NCBI GenBank assembly: GCA_964640175.1
Contig: CAZXFW010000003.1
Location: 1-64,000, forward strand
Length of the DNA: 64,000 nucleotides
Source: JACKDX01 sp964640175
Lineage (GTDB): Bacteria; Myxococcota_A; Polyangia; Polyangiales; GCA-016699535
Direction of reading: 5' to 3'
The position numbers were made by a program, and so were the translations under genes. Positions within the stretch are counted from its first letter, which is position 1, and each line of letters opens with the position of its first letter. This document shows positions 27,320 through 37,249 of this stretch, one piece after another. Under the pieces are notes generated by a model. That model was not told the DNA's origin and did no database searches. It saw only the letters and a program-made list of their open reading frames with translations.

Positions 27320-28677
27320 TGCTCCGGCTCCTGATCGTGTGGACTGTCCTTGGAAGTGGATGTGCAGCCCAGAGCACCCCACCCAGTCAACACGCCTCAA
27401 CCGATGCTCCTGACCTTCAGGCATCGACCTTACCCTGCGGCTTTCTCGCCACCGGCGTACAGAAAATCTCCCTCTCTCGCGATGCTTCGCACGTCAATCG
27501 AGAGCCTACCGCCATGGAATCACGCATGATGCGCCCATTGATTCGCACAGCCTCGCGCATTCGCGAACTATCACTAAAGAAATCACTTACCATACGCGTG
27601 CAGAATCAGGCTGCAATTCGCTACTACTTGAATTCTCAAATCAAAGAATCCGATTTAAAAGAAGCCAATGCTGTGTACGGCTCGCTCGGACTGCTTAACG
27701 ACGCTTCTGAACTGGGCGCATTGTTATTAGAAGTCCTTAGTGAGCAAGTGGTTGGATATTACGACCCGGAACATCATTATCTCGTAGTTCGTGACGACGT
27801 GCTCTCGGGGCTCTTCAAATCAGACACCGCTGAAACAGGCGAAGCCCATGCCGTGTTGATCCACGAAATTGTACATGCTCTACAGGATCAGCATTTGTCT
27901 CTCGGTATCCTGCACAAACAAGAACGCACGTCCGATGCCGATGGTGCTTTTCAATCCTTGGTCGAAGGCGATGCCACCATGGCGATGCTCTCCTACATGG
28001 GAGAGCGCGTAGGCGTATCGTTGCAACAGTTTACTCAAAACGTCGATGCACTGCGTGCCATTATGGCGAATGCTCCGATGAGCAACTTCCCTTCGGAAAA
28101 ACTGGATAACTCACCCCAAATTCTGAAATCTCTTCTCCTCTCCCCTTACACAGACGGGCTCGTATTTGCAGCAAGCTTGTATCGGGAAGGTGGCTGGCAA
28201 GCACTTAATGCTGCCTACCACAACCTGCCCACAACAACGTCGCAGATTCTGCACCCGGAGCAATTTCTGCATTCTCGCAACACACCGCTGCACTCCCTGC
28301 CGTCCTTCCCTAAAAAACTTCCCGGCAACTACACCTTGGTCTATACGGATTCTCTTGGAGAACTAACCTGGCGCGTCTACGCAAGCCAAGCCCTCCAGGA
28401 ACGCGAAGCTGCGCGCCTTTCTCACCACTGGACTGCAGACCGTATTGGCGTCTATCAAGGGCCTGGAGGCAGGCTCAGTGCCGTATGGCTTGGGCAGTGG
28501 GCTCACCCGAGCCAAGCCCAAAACGTTGGGAACGTCGTGGCAGCGATACACGAACAAAGCCAGCCACAACAGTGTCGCCCCTTGAACCATGTGCGCAACA
28601 AGGGCGAGCTCATCATGGTCTCCCATGCCATCCCTGAGGCCGCCCAGCATGTGCTTGAACGCACGCTGCTGCAGTGA
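27316..28677 (+). CDS. Lipoprotein with HExxH zinc-protease motif
   Basis: The 453-residue protein has a short lipoprotein signal (LGSGC, cysteine at about 16). A central HEIVHALQDQH (about residues 182-192) is a gluzincin-like zinc site. Before it lies VVGYYDPEHHYLVVRDD, and after it EGDATMAMLSYMG, which may supply the glutamate ligand. This combination (YYD..., HE..HALQDQ, EGDA) recurs in uncharacterised bacterial envelope proteins. The C-terminal third looks like a separate domain with W/Y-rich strands. The ATGA overlap with RNase J suggests cotranscription, although no functional link is obvious. Activity and substrate are unknown. Confidence 0.7.
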   Translation: MMLRLLIVWTVLGSGCAAQSTPPSQHASTDAPDLQASTLPCGFLATGVQKISLSRDASHVNREPTAMESRMMRPLIRTASRIRELSLKKSLTIRVQNQAAIRYYLNSQIKESDLKEANAVYGSLGLLNDASELGALLLEVLSEQVVGYYDPEHHYLVVRDDVLSGLFKSDTAETGEAHAVLIHEIVHALQDQHLSLGILHKQERTSDADGAFQSLVEGDATMAMLSYMGERVGVSLQQFTQNVDALRAIMANAPMSNFPSEKLDNSPQILKSLLLSPYTDGLVFAASLYREGGWQALNAAYHNLPTTTSQILHPEQFLHSRNTPLHSLPSFPKKLPGNYTLVYTDSLGELTWRVYASQALQEREAARLSHHWTADRIGVYQGPGGRLSAVWLGQWAHPSQAQNVGNVVAAIHEQSQPQQCRPLNHVRNKGELIMVSHAIPEAAQHVLERTLLQ

Positions 28678-28749
28678 GAAGTCGATTGCCTCTATCCCCT
28701 TGAACATGCAGGTTGTTTCATCCCCTTAGGCATGCTACCGAAGGGCGCT

Positions 28750-29199
28750 ATGCAGGCAAGCCGTGTGTCGTGGGACCAGTACTTCATGAATATTGCCCGG
28801 GAAGTGGCCACCCGCTCAACGTGTGACCGGAAACATGTCGGCGCCGTGATCGTACGCGATCGCATCATCCTTTCCACGGGCTATAACGGCTCAGTGCGTG
28901 GGCTCGATCACTGCGATGACGTTGGACACTTAATGGAGGACGGCCACTGCGTACGCACCCTGCATGCAGAAGCCAATGCCATCATCCAAGCAGCCAAACA
29001 TGGAGTAAGCATTGACCAATCCATGATCTACGTCACCGCGTCGCCCTGTTGGCCTTGTTTCAAAAGCTTGGCCAACGCTGGGATCAACCGCATCGTATTT
29101 GGCAAATTTTATCGTGATAACCGTATTTTTGAAACTGCAGAGCGTCTAAGCATTGAGCTCATCGACGCTCGAGAACATAACAAAACCAATAACTTATAA
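28750..29199 (+). CDS. dCMP deaminase-family zinc cytidine deaminase
   Basis: From ATG 28750 the protein has 149 residues. An in-frame ATG six codons earlier (28732) has a poorer ribosome site, while GAAGGG precedes 28750. The start SWDQYFMNIAREVATRSTC, the zinc and catalytic motif HAEANAI and PCWPC are those of dCMP deaminases and ComEB proteins. The reaction gives dUMP for thymidylate synthesis. It may be cotranscribed with trigger factor, which starts 7 bases later. Confidence 0.88.
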   Translation: MQASRVSWDQYFMNIAREVATRSTCDRKHVGAVIVRDRIILSTGYNGSVRGLDHCDDVGHLMEDGHCVRTLHAEANAIIQAAKHGVSIDQSMIYVTASPCWPCFKSLANAGINRIVFGKFYRDNRIFETAERLSIELIDAREHNKTNNL

Positions 29200-29206
29200 G
29201 GCTCCC

Positions 29207-30505
29207 ATGCAGTCACACGTTCAGCACATCAGTCCCGTCGAAGTCGAAATTAAAGTCGAATACACATGGCAAGACGTCCAAAAGGACCTCGATCGCACCT
29301 ATCAGCAACTTCAACGCAGCGCGACGGTGCGGGGATTCCGCAAAGGCAAAGCCCCCAAACACGTGCTACAACAACTTTACGGTGACCGTGTTCGCGAGCA
29401 GGTGTCTGCAACGCTTGTCGAACAAGGGCTGCTCAGTGTCGTTCAAGAGCATGGGCTGGCTCCCGTGGCCGCCGCAAATGTTCATCCCCCCCACATCAAA
29501 GAAGGCGAACCGCTCGCCTTCACGACAACACTCGAAGTTCAACCCAAAGTGGATTCTGTCGACACGTCTTCCATTAAGGTCGAACGCCCCGAAGTTCGTG
29601 CTGCTTCTGAGGAAATGGATCAAGAGCTTGAGCGTCTACGGCACCAACACGCAGAATTGGTGGCTCCGGAGACAGAACGTGCCGCCCAACAAAACGATGT
29701 TGTTACGCTCGATTATACCGTAGCCATCGATGGAACCCCTCATCCAGAACTCAGCACCCAAAACCGAAGCTGGGAACTTGGTTCAGGCCGAGTCCTGCCA
29801 GACCTCGAAACTGCCATTATTGGCATGAAGCCAGGGGAAACCAAGTCCATCGAACTCACGCTACCCAGTGATCAAGGACAACCTGAGTTCCGAGGGAAAA
29901 AAGCAAGCTTTCAAATTAGCATCACTGAATTGCGACAAAAACGCCTGCCTGAACTCGACGATGAGTTTGCCAAAGATTGTGGAAACTTTGAGACTCTTGA
30001 TGCGCTAAAAGGAGAAATCGACAAACAGCTCCGCGCTAACGCGGAGCGCGAAGCTGAATCCACGCTACGGGAGCGTTTGATCGATCAGCTTGTCGAAAAA
30101 AATCCCATTGCCGTGCCTCCCAGTTTGGTAACGCAACAACAAGCCACCATGGCAAAAGAGCTTGCCGAGCTCTCCCAAGCCTTAGGCACGGGGTTCCAAT
30201 GGACAGAAGAGATGCAAGCCGATCTCCACCGCCGTGCCGAGCGTAAGGTACGCACCGCTTTGTTATTTGGAGCCTTAATCAAACAGCAGAGCCTGGAAAT
30301 CAGTGCCAGCGATCTGGATGAAAAGTTCCAGGAAATTGCCACACACACAGGCGAGAACGTGAATAAAATCAAAGCGAGATATCACGGACATGAACGAGAT
30401 AGACTCATGTCTCAACTCACCGAGGAACGAATCTTTGAGTATCTGAAAAAGCAGGCTACCATTGCTATCCCTACCCCTACGCCAAGCGGAGACAAAGAGT
30501 CATGA
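29207..30505 (+). CDS. tig: Trigger factor
   Basis: The 432-residue chaperone starts at ATG 29207. The frame is open further upstream, but that start overlaps the deaminase gene and lacks family similarity. Seen are the ribosome-binding domain with the signature GFRKGKAPKHV (about 44-54), a central FKBP-type prolyl isomerase domain (NDVVTLDYTVAIDGT... and GMKPGETKSIELTLP) and a helical C-terminal chaperone domain. It binds nascent chains at the ribosome exit. clpP starts inside its stop (ATGA, 30502-30505). Confidence 0.95.
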   Translation: MQSHVQHISPVEVEIKVEYTWQDVQKDLDRTYQQLQRSATVRGFRKGKAPKHVLQQLYGDRVREQVSATLVEQGLLSVVQEHGLAPVAAANVHPPHIKEGEPLAFTTTLEVQPKVDSVDTSSIKVERPEVRAASEEMDQELERLRHQHAELVAPETERAAQQNDVVTLDYTVAIDGTPHPELSTQNRSWELGSGRVLPDLETAIIGMKPGETKSIELTLPSDQGQPEFRGKKASFQISITELRQKRLPELDDEFAKDCGNFETLDALKGEIDKQLRANAEREAESTLRERLIDQLVEKNPIAVPPSLVTQQQATMAKELAELSQALGTGFQWTEEMQADLHRRAERKVRTALLFGALIKQQSLEISASDLDEKFQEIATHTGENVNKIKARYHGHERDRLMSQLTEERIFEYLKKQATIAIPTPTPSGDKES

Positions 30506-31143
30506 GCCGTCCCAAGACACCCAAAGCATTCATTCCTTATCCCCAGGTGGTTGAGACCACTCACCGTGGAGAACGGAGCTGGGACATTTACAGCAGGCTG
30601 CTTAAAGATCGCATCATCTTCCTGGGCACAGAAATCAATGACGACGTTGCCAATATCGTCATCGCCCAGATGCTTTTTCTTGAAAGCGAAGATCCCGATA
30701 AAGAAATCATTTTGTATATCAATAGTCCAGGCGGCGTCATCACGGCAGGGCTTGCCATCTACGACACTATGCAGCACGTCAAATGTCCCGTCTCAACCGT
30801 ATGCCTTGGGCAAGCAGCCTCTATGGGAGCTTGGATTCTGGCGGCAGGAGACAAAGGCCAGCGTAAGGCGCTGCCCAATAGCCGCATTATGATCCACCAG
30901 CCTCTAGGTGGTTTTCGAGGCCAGGCTTCCGATATCGAAATTCACGCCCGTGAAATTATTCAGCTTCGCTCCAAAATGAACGACATCCTTGCCCACCATA
31001 CCGGCCAGTCCCCTAAAAAAATTAAAGAAGATACCGAACGAGATCGGTACTTATCCGCCGAAGAGGCTGCTGCATACGGAATCATTGACGAAGTCATCGA
31101 GCACCGCAAAGCAACCAAGCGGGACACCAAGGCATCTAAGTAA
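30502..31143 (+). CDS. clpP: ATP-dependent Clp protease proteolytic subunit
   Basis: The 213-residue protease carries the serine in GQAASMGAW, the histidine in MIHQPLGG and the downstream Asp of the ClpP triad, with YINSPGG before them. It starts within the tig stop codon, so translation is coupled. ClpP forms the 14-mer chamber that works with ClpX, encoded next. About 130 bases separate the two, enough for a separate clpX promoter. Confidence 0.96.
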   Translation: MSRPKTPKAFIPYPQVVETTHRGERSWDIYSRLLKDRIIFLGTEINDDVANIVIAQMLFLESEDPDKEIILYINSPGGVITAGLAIYDTMQHVKCPVSTVCLGQAASMGAWILAAGDKGQRKALPNSRIMIHQPLGGFRGQASDIEIHAREIIQLRSKMNDILAHHTGQSPKKIKEDTERDRYLSAEEAAAYGIIDEVIEHRKATKRDTKASK

Positions 31144-31274
31144 GCCTAGGCCCTCTTAAAAGGATAGCAGCATGCAGAAAAAAGGCGAAAATTGCAGCCT
31201 TTGGGCGTTTGTCATTCGCTTGCCGCTTCGAATACACAACGCTACACTCTTACCAAGAACCAAGTGAGGGCTCC

Positions 31275-32525
31275 GTGGATCGACGTCGTGATGATGGACA
31301 GGGTAATTTGCAGTGTTCCTTTTGTGGCAAGTCCCAAAAAGAGGTAAAAAAACTCATCGCGGGACCGACCGTTTATATCTGTGATGAATGCATTGGGCTT
31401 TGCAATGACATCATCGCAGAAGAAGTGGGCCGAGAAGATTCGCTAACCAGCTCCACTCCGCTGCCCAAGCCAAGCGAGATCAAGAAAGTGCTTGATGAGT
31501 ATGTTGTCGGACAGGAGCGCGCTAAGAAAATCCTCTCGGTCGCAGTCCACAATCATTATAAACGCATCGAATCCCGTGTCACGGAAGACGTCGAGCTGCA
31601 GAAGTCTAACATCCTGTTACTTGGCCCCACTGGCTCGGGCAAAACGCTCCTGGCACAAACCCTTGCCAGAGTGCTTAACGTGCCATTCGCCATCGCAGAT
31701 GCGACGACACTTACCGAAGCCGGTTATGTAGGTGAAGATGTTGAAAATATCATCGTTCAGCTTCTGCAAAATGCCGACCACGACGTAGAGCGTGCCCAAC
31801 GTGGCATCGTTTACATCGATGAAATCGATAAAGTAGCTCGCAAGGGCGATAACCCCTCCATTACCCGCGATGTAAGCGGTGAAGGCGTACAACAAGCGCT
31901 TTTGAAAATTATTGAAGGGACCATCGCCAACGTGCCACCCAAGGGCGGGCGGAAACACCCTCAACAAGACTTTTTGCAAATCGACACCACGAACATTTTG
32001 TTCATCTGTGGTGGCGCGTTCGTGGGTCTTGAAAAAATCATCGAGCGACGCATTGGTAAAAAATCCATGGGCTTTGGAGCAGATATCCCGTCCAAACAAG
32101 ACAGGCCCGTAGGCGAATTGCTCGAACGGGTACAGCCTGAGGATCTCCTGCGCATTGGACTGATTCCAGAGTTTATTGGCCGGTTGCCCGTTGTAGCGAC
32201 CCTGCATGAGCTTAGTGAAGACGCTCTTATCGATATTCTCACTACCCCCAAAAACGCGTTGGTTAAACAGTTCAGTAAGCTGTTTGAGATGGATGGCGTC
32301 AAGCTCAAGTTTACCAAGGGTGCATTGCGCTCAGTCGCCAGAGAATCGCTCAAACGCAGTGCAGGCGCACGCGGATTGCGTGCCATTCTTGAAAACGCTC
32401 TTTTAGATACGATGTTCGACATCCCGTCTCAAGCTGGGATTCGCGAAGTCGTCGTCAATGAAGAAGTCATCCTCAAAGGCGAAAAGCCACTCGTTGTTTA
32501 CGAAAAAGAAGCTGAACTCGCTTAA
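31275..32525 (+). CDS. clpX: ATP-dependent Clp protease ATPase subunit ClpX
   Basis: GTG 31275 gives a 416-residue protein whose start (DRRRDDGQGNLQCSFCGK) matches the usual ClpX N-terminus. The frame opens at 31209, but those residues look like noise, and a GAGGG site precedes the GTG. Features are the C4 zinc-binding domain (CSFC...CDEC), Walker A GPTGSGKT, Walker B VYIDEIDK, the pore loop GYVGEDVEN and IGF/SMGFGAD ClpP-contact region. It unfolds tagged proteins for ClpP. lon follows 5 bases later. Confidence 0.95.
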   Translation: MDRRRDDGQGNLQCSFCGKSQKEVKKLIAGPTVYICDECIGLCNDIIAEEVGREDSLTSSTPLPKPSEIKKVLDEYVVGQERAKKILSVAVHNHYKRIESRVTEDVELQKSNILLLGPTGSGKTLLAQTLARVLNVPFAIADATTLTEAGYVGEDVENIIVQLLQNADHDVERAQRGIVYIDEIDKVARKGDNPSITRDVSGEGVQQALLKIIEGTIANVPPKGGRKHPQQDFLQIDTTNILFICGGAFVGLEKIIERRIGKKSMGFGADIPSKQDRPVGELLERVQPEDLLRIGLIPEFIGRLPVVATLHELSEDALIDILTTPKNALVKQFSKLFEMDGVKLKFTKGALRSVARESLKRSAGARGLRAILENALLDTMFDIPSQAGIREVVVNEEVILKGEKPLVVYEKEAELA

Positions 32526-32530
32526 CATCA

Positions 32531-35014
32531 ATGTTTTTCAATAAAAACGACAATCAGGGAGACCCTGCTGTCCTGCTGCCACTATTGCCGCTGCGTGACA
32601 TCATTGTGTTCCCACACATGGTGGTCCCGTTGTTTGTCGGCAGAGAAAAATCCATTCACGCGCTCGAACATGCCATGAATGGAACCAAAGAAGTCGTGTT
32701 TGCGGCACAGAAAAAAGCAAAAATTAACGACCCTTCTCCTGATGAAATTTTCGAAGTTGGAACAGCGGGGACCATTGTCCAATTGCTTCGACTGCCAGAC
32801 GGCACTGTCAAAGTGTTAGTCGAAGGGAAAAGACGCGTTGCCATTCGTCGCTTTGTGTCGAATGAGACATTCTTTCTCTGCGAAGTGGAAAATATCCAGG
32901 AAGTCACTGAGCCGTCACTGGAAACCGCTGCGCTTATGCGATCCATTCATAGCTCCTTCGACAACTATCTGCGCCTCAATAAGCGTATCCCTGCCGAAGT
33001 GCTCCTGAACGTCCAAGCTATCGAAGACCCTTCCAAACTCGCCGATTCGGTCGCCATTCACCTTCACAGTATCAAGCTCCACCAGCGTCAGGCTATTTTG
33101 GAAACGTTGGATGTCTGCAAACGGCTAGAGCAAGTATTTCAATTACTCACTGCTGAAATCGAAATCCTCCAAGTCGAAAAGAAGATTCGTTCCCGTGTTA
33201 AACGGCAAATGGAGAAAACGCAGAAGGAATACTATCTCAACGAGCAAATGCAAGCGATCCAGAAAGAGCTCGGCGAGCGCGATGAATTCCGAAGCGAGCT
33301 TGAAGAGCTCGATGAGAAACTTCAAGCCAAAGGCTTGCCGAATGAAGCACAAACCAAAATCAAACGCGAAATCAAAAAGCTCAAGATGATGCAGCCCATG
33401 AGTGCGGAGGCTACCGTCATCCGCAATTACATCGATTGGGCACTTGCGCTTCCTTGGGCGGAAAAGAGCGAAGAATTATACGATTTAGATGCAGCTGATG
33501 CCATATTGGAAGAAGATCATTACGGCCTCAAGCGCGTCAAAGAACGCATTTTAGAGCATCTCGCGGTACGTAGCCTCGTCAAGAAAAACCGTGGCCCCGT
33601 GTTATGCTTGGTGGGGCCTCCAGGCGTCGGCAAAACCTCGTTAGCCCGCTCCATCGCACGAGCCACCGGCAGACGGTTTGTGCGGCTATCTCTGGGGGGG
33701 GTCCGAGATGAAGCTGAAATCCGAGGGCATCGCCGCACGTATATTGGGGCGATGCCAGGACGCATCATTCAATCGCTACGCAAAGCCGAGACAAACAACC
33801 CTGTATTCCTGCTGGACGAAGTCGATAAAATGTCAGCAGACTTTCGTGGCGATCCTGCGGCAGCACTGCTTGAAGTGCTCGACCCGGAACAAAACCATAG
33901 CTTCAACGACCACTATCTTGATTTAGACTACGATCTTTCCGACGTGATGTTCATCACCACGGCAAACTCTCTTCACGGGATTCCTCTGCCCTTGCAAGAC
34001 CGCATGGAGATTATTCAACTTTCGAGTTACACCGAATTTGAAAAGCTCAACATTGCTACCCGCTATCTCATTCCTCGTCAAAAAGAAGAAGCGGGACTGC
34101 ACGACATCTCCATTGAAATCAAAGAAGGCGCACTGCATCACATCATTCACCATTACACGAAAGAATCTGGTGTACGAAATCTGGAACGTGAGATTGGTAG
34201 CCTCTTTCGAAAAATCGCTCGACACGTCGTTAGCGAGAAAAAACCACGCGCGTCGTATCGCATTACCGCAAAACACTTGACCCAATACCTTGGTGTTCCC
34301 AAATTTCGGGGCGAAAAAGCGAATGAGCACGATGAAATCGGTGTGGCCAATGGCCTCGCCTATACGAGCTATGGCGGCGCCATCCTGGAGTGCGAGGTGG
34401 CTGTCATCGCCGGCAAAGGCAAACTGGTCATCACCGGTCTTTTAGAAAAGGGGATGCAAGAATCCGCGCATGCCGCCTTGAGTTATGTCCGTTCGCGCCA
34501 CCGTATCTTTGGATTGGATGAAGACTTCTACCAGCAGGCAGACATTCACATTCACTTTCCGGAATTTGTTCCCAAAGATGGCCCTAGTGCAGGCATCACG
34601 ATGGCAACCAGCATCACAAGTGCGTTTTCGAAAATCCCCGTTAAAAAATCCGTAGCCATGACAGGTGAAATTACGTTGCGTGGAAAGGTCATTCCCATTG
34701 GGGGGTTAAAGGAAAAAATGTTAGCAGCACACCGTGCTGGCATTCATACCATCATCATCCCAAAGGATAACTACAAAGACCTGCGAGACATTCCTAAGCG
34801 GGTGATCAATGCAAGTACTATCATACTCGTAGAGCATATGGACGAAGTCCTTATGGAAGCCCTGTGCCTTAGCGACCCGGAAGCTGTGTTCGGCAAACGC
34901 CCTCCCCCTGCCAGAGTCATTCACGGCAAACTAATCCATGGGGCTGTCGTGCCGCCTAGCGCTGATTTGCCCCTGCCTGCCCCCACAATTGAAGCTCCAG
35001 CGGCACGTCAGTAG
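32531..35014 (+). CDS. lon: ATP-dependent protease Lon
   Basis: The 827-residue LonA-type protease has an N-terminal substrate domain starting LLPLRDIIVFPHMV, a coiled-coil linker, the AAA+ module with GPPGVGKTS and FLLDEVDKM, and the C-terminal peptidase with the catalytic serine in KDGPSAGITMA and lysine in GGLKEKMLAAHRAG. It degrades misfolded and regulatory proteins. The cluster tig-clpP-clpX-lon is a standard proteostasis block. The 3' end converges with the methyltransferase gene across 7 bases. Confidence 0.96.
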   Translation: MFFNKNDNQGDPAVLLPLLPLRDIIVFPHMVVPLFVGREKSIHALEHAMNGTKEVVFAAQKKAKINDPSPDEIFEVGTAGTIVQLLRLPDGTVKVLVEGKRRVAIRRFVSNETFFLCEVENIQEVTEPSLETAALMRSIHSSFDNYLRLNKRIPAEVLLNVQAIEDPSKLADSVAIHLHSIKLHQRQAILETLDVCKRLEQVFQLLTAEIEILQVEKKIRSRVKRQMEKTQKEYYLNEQMQAIQKELGERDEFRSELEELDEKLQAKGLPNEAQTKIKREIKKLKMMQPMSAEATVIRNYIDWALALPWAEKSEELYDLDAADAILEEDHYGLKRVKERILEHLAVRSLVKKNRGPVLCLVGPPGVGKTSLARSIARATGRRFVRLSLGGVRDEAEIRGHRRTYIGAMPGRIIQSLRKAETNNPVFLLDEVDKMSADFRGDPAAALLEVLDPEQNHSFNDHYLDLDYDLSDVMFITTANSLHGIPLPLQDRMEIIQLSSYTEFEKLNIATRYLIPRQKEEAGLHDISIEIKEGALHHIIHHYTKESGVRNLEREIGSLFRKIARHVVSEKKPRASYRITAKHLTQYLGVPKFRGEKANEHDEIGVANGLAYTSYGGAILECEVAVIAGKGKLVITGLLEKGMQESAHAALSYVRSRHRIFGLDEDFYQQADIHIHFPEFVPKDGPSAGITMATSITSAFSKIPVKKSVAMTGEITLRGKVIPIGGLKEKMLAAHRAGIHTIIIPKDNYKDLRDIPKRVINASTIILVEHMDEVLMEALCLSDPEAVFGKRPPPARVIHGKLIHGAVVPPSADLPLPAPTIEAPAARQ

Positions 35015-35021
35015 CTCGCGT

Positions 35022-36425
35022 TTAAACTTCCCTTTCGACACGAGTCACTTCATCTTCCTCGTCAAAGCGGGGAGTTGGGTCTACTAACGTGGGACGAGAA
35101 GGGGAAAACGTGTCGTCTTCCCAGTCAGGATCCACTCCATTGTTTGGAAAGGAAGTATTGGCTCGACGCTCTGCCAAAATCAGCATTTGCGGAGAGTCAG
35201 CTCCGAAAAACACCCCTGGTATGGCCTCCGATCCACTGACTTCCTCTACACGAAACCCCTGATGATGTAGTAGCTGGCCAATCTCTTGCAGGGTGTAAAG
35301 CCGTACGGAATACCCACTCTCCCGCTGCCGCCCATCTTCCATGAGAAGCGTTCGTTTTACGTTCAGACGAGAACCGATGTAATCGAAACTGGTCTCCTCC
35401 ATGCACAAACAGCCATCGCCCTCAAACCAAACCACATTGGGCTGACTGCGTACAACAAAATCCCGGTTGACAATCCCCAGCATCATCCTGCCTCGAGGCT
35501 TAAGTGTGCGGTATAGCCGTTCGATCACTTGCCGATTTGTTTCATCATCAAAATAGCCAAAGCTTGTTCCCCAGCAGAGCACAGCATCAAACGCAGACTC
35601 GAAACTCAGTTCGCGCATATCCGCATGCAAAAAATTCAAGCGTTGTTCACGATCTTGAGCTTCTTCCGAAGCCCGAGATAACATGGGCAAGGAGATGTCG
35701 AGCCCCACCACCGAATAGCCTCGTGATGCCAGCTCCACGGCATGTGATCCAAGCCCACATCCCACATCCAAAATGCTTGCATGTGGCTTTAGAGACAACC
35801 GTGACTCAATGAAATCACTTTGCCGCCTGACCTGCTTTTGCGTCAGCGGACGCACCGAGCGTAAATAATCGTCATTGAAGAAGCGCTCCCACCAATACTG
35901 AGCCCCTGGAGAACTTATCGGAGAAGGCTGCTGTGGAGGGTTTTTATGTGGGTGCGGCGGCGGCGTCACGCCACGCGAGGGCACAGACGCCTGCTGCGGC
36001 TCAGAGACCACCTCGTCCAAAAGTTCGTCAGGCTCATCAAGTGCAATGGTTTCGTCTACATTTTCCGTCACAGATTCAACCTGGGGGACATGCTCCTCTA
36101 CAGGCTCAATCTCGGCCGTGACTTCCGATGCGGAAAACACCTGTTGACTCTCCGAAAACACGGTGTCTATCGAAAGCATTGGCTCAGCGTTTATAGACGC
36201 GATATCTAGCTCCAGAACCAGTTTGGTTTCGGGCAACTCGGTGTCCACTGGCTCCTCAACGACAGGCACTTTGACGGTCTCTGCGGCACGGGCTTTGCGT
36301 GAACGGCCACCCCCACGCTTGCGCCTCGGCCGTGCAGGTTTGTCCGCGGCTGGTTTGGTACCAGATGGCTCCTCTGCGCTTTCCGATGTATCGAGCAATC
36401 CCAAGCGTGATTCGTCGGTGCTCAT
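35022..36425 (-). CDS. SAM-dependent methyltransferase with long disordered N-terminus
   Basis: The protein has 467 residues. Residues 1-175 are low complexity: a basic patch RPRRKRGGGRSRKAR near 35, then acidic Glu/Val-rich sequence and a Pro/His stretch. A class I methyltransferase domain follows with motif I ILDVGCGLGSHAVELA (about 218), VVGLDISLPML, and FDAVLCWGTSFGYF as motif IV. The start codon overlaps the psd stop (36422-36425), so the two are translationally coupled. The acceptor is unknown. Modification of phosphatidylethanolamine made by psd is an attractive but unproven idea. Confidence 0.78.
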   Translation of the reverse strand: MSTDESRLGLLDTSESAEEPSGTKPAADKPARPRRKRGGGRSRKARAAETVKVPVVEEPVDTELPETKLVLELDIASINAEPMLSIDTVFSESQQVFSASEVTAEIEPVEEHVPQVESVTENVDETIALDEPDELLDEVVSEPQQASVPSRGVTPPPHPHKNPPQQPSPISSPGAQYWWERFFNDDYLRSVRPLTQKQVRRQSDFIESRLSLKPHASILDVGCGLGSHAVELASRGYSVVGLDISLPMLSRASEEAQDREQRLNFLHADMRELSFESAFDAVLCWGTSFGYFDDETNRQVIERLYRTLKPRGRMMLGIVNRDFVVRSQPNVVWFEGDGCLCMEETSFDYIGSRLNVKRTLLMEDGRQRESGYSVRLYTLQEIGQLLHHQGFRVEEVSGSEAIPGVFFGADSPQMLILAERRANTSFPNNGVDPDWEDDTFSPSRPTLVDPTPRFDEEDEVTRVEREV

Positions 36426-37249
36426 ACCCCTTCCTTGCGCGCCAGCGCCTGACCCATGCGCACACGCCCCCCCAAGGCTACCAAAGGCTCCAACCTTGCC
36501 TCGGCGCTCGTCAGATAAACTACGGTCGAGCCCAGATGAAACACCCCAAGCTTATCACCTTTGGAAAGGATGGGCCCATGCTCTCCATACACCGCCTGCC
36601 CTAGTGTGACATCTGCAAACGCCAACTCGATCCGTCCCACACCCGCCGCCCCGACCAACACCACCACAAAGTCGCCAAACCCATCTGTCTTGGCATGAAC
36701 CACCACGCGTTCATTGCGAGCAAAGAGCTTGGGCACAAAACGCGTCCCCAGCGCATTCACTGGAAATCGCTCGCCAGGAATGTGCGTCCAACGGGTGACA
36801 ATGGCATCGAGAGGACTGTGTACCTGATGATAGTCGCGCGGATGAAGATACACCACGCCATACAGCCCGCCACGCAAAGACTCCACCTCTGCATCCTCAC
36901 CCAGCAACTCGTTGAGCGTATAATCACTGCCTTTGATATGAAACGAGCCCTGCGGATCGACCGTACCACTCGCTTGCAGACGTCCATCCGATGGGGAAAC
37001 AAAAGCTTGGCTATCTGCATCAATCGGCCGAAGCCCTGGCTTGAGACTGCGTGTAAAAAACTCATCAAACGATGCATACCCGCCTTCGGGCGCTTGAGCC
37101 TCGGACACGTTCACACGGTAAAGTTTGCTATAGGCATGCACCACGGGTGCTAACAACGCTGGCGGAACTCGCTGCTCCGAAAGACGACCCATGACACGAC
37201 TCAATGTCTCTTGTGGAATACGCCCCAGCAGCGAGCCAATCGAATTCAT
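36422..37249 (-). CDS. psd: Phosphatidylserine decarboxylase proenzyme
   Basis: The 275-residue protein matches the proteobacterial type. It shows FDEFFTRSLKPGLRP, an SPSDG segment, HPRDYHQVHSP with conserved histidines, and the self-cleavage site LGST in FHLGSTVVYL near residue 242, where the serine becomes the pyruvoyl group. It converts phosphatidylserine to phosphatidylethanolamine at the membrane. It is first in a two-gene unit with the methyltransferase. Confidence 0.95.
   Translation of the reverse strand: MNSIGSLLGRIPQETLSRVMGRLSEQRVPPALLAPVVHAYSKLYRVNVSEAQAPEGGYASFDEFFTRSLKPGLRPIDADSQAFVSPSDGRLQASGTVDPQGSFHIKGSDYTLNELLGEDAEVESLRGGLYGVVYLHPRDYHQVHSPLDAIVTRWTHIPGERFPVNALGTRFVPKLFARNERVVVHAKTDGFGDFVVVLVGAAGVGRIELAFADVTLGQAVYGEHGPILSKGDKLGVFHLGSTVVYLTSAEARLEPLVALGGRVRMGQALARKEGV

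Noticed and set aside
29153..29206. Upstream start for trigger factor
   Set aside because: It lies inside the deaminase gene. Family similarity begins at ATG 29207.
31209..31274. Upstream ATG for clpX
   Set aside because: The extra 22 residues are unlike ClpX, and GTG 31275 has a GAGGG site and the usual N-terminus.
33694..33701. G8 tract in lon as a phase-variation site
   Set aside because: It encodes the conserved SLGGVRD segment of Lon and is short. The gene is housekeeping.
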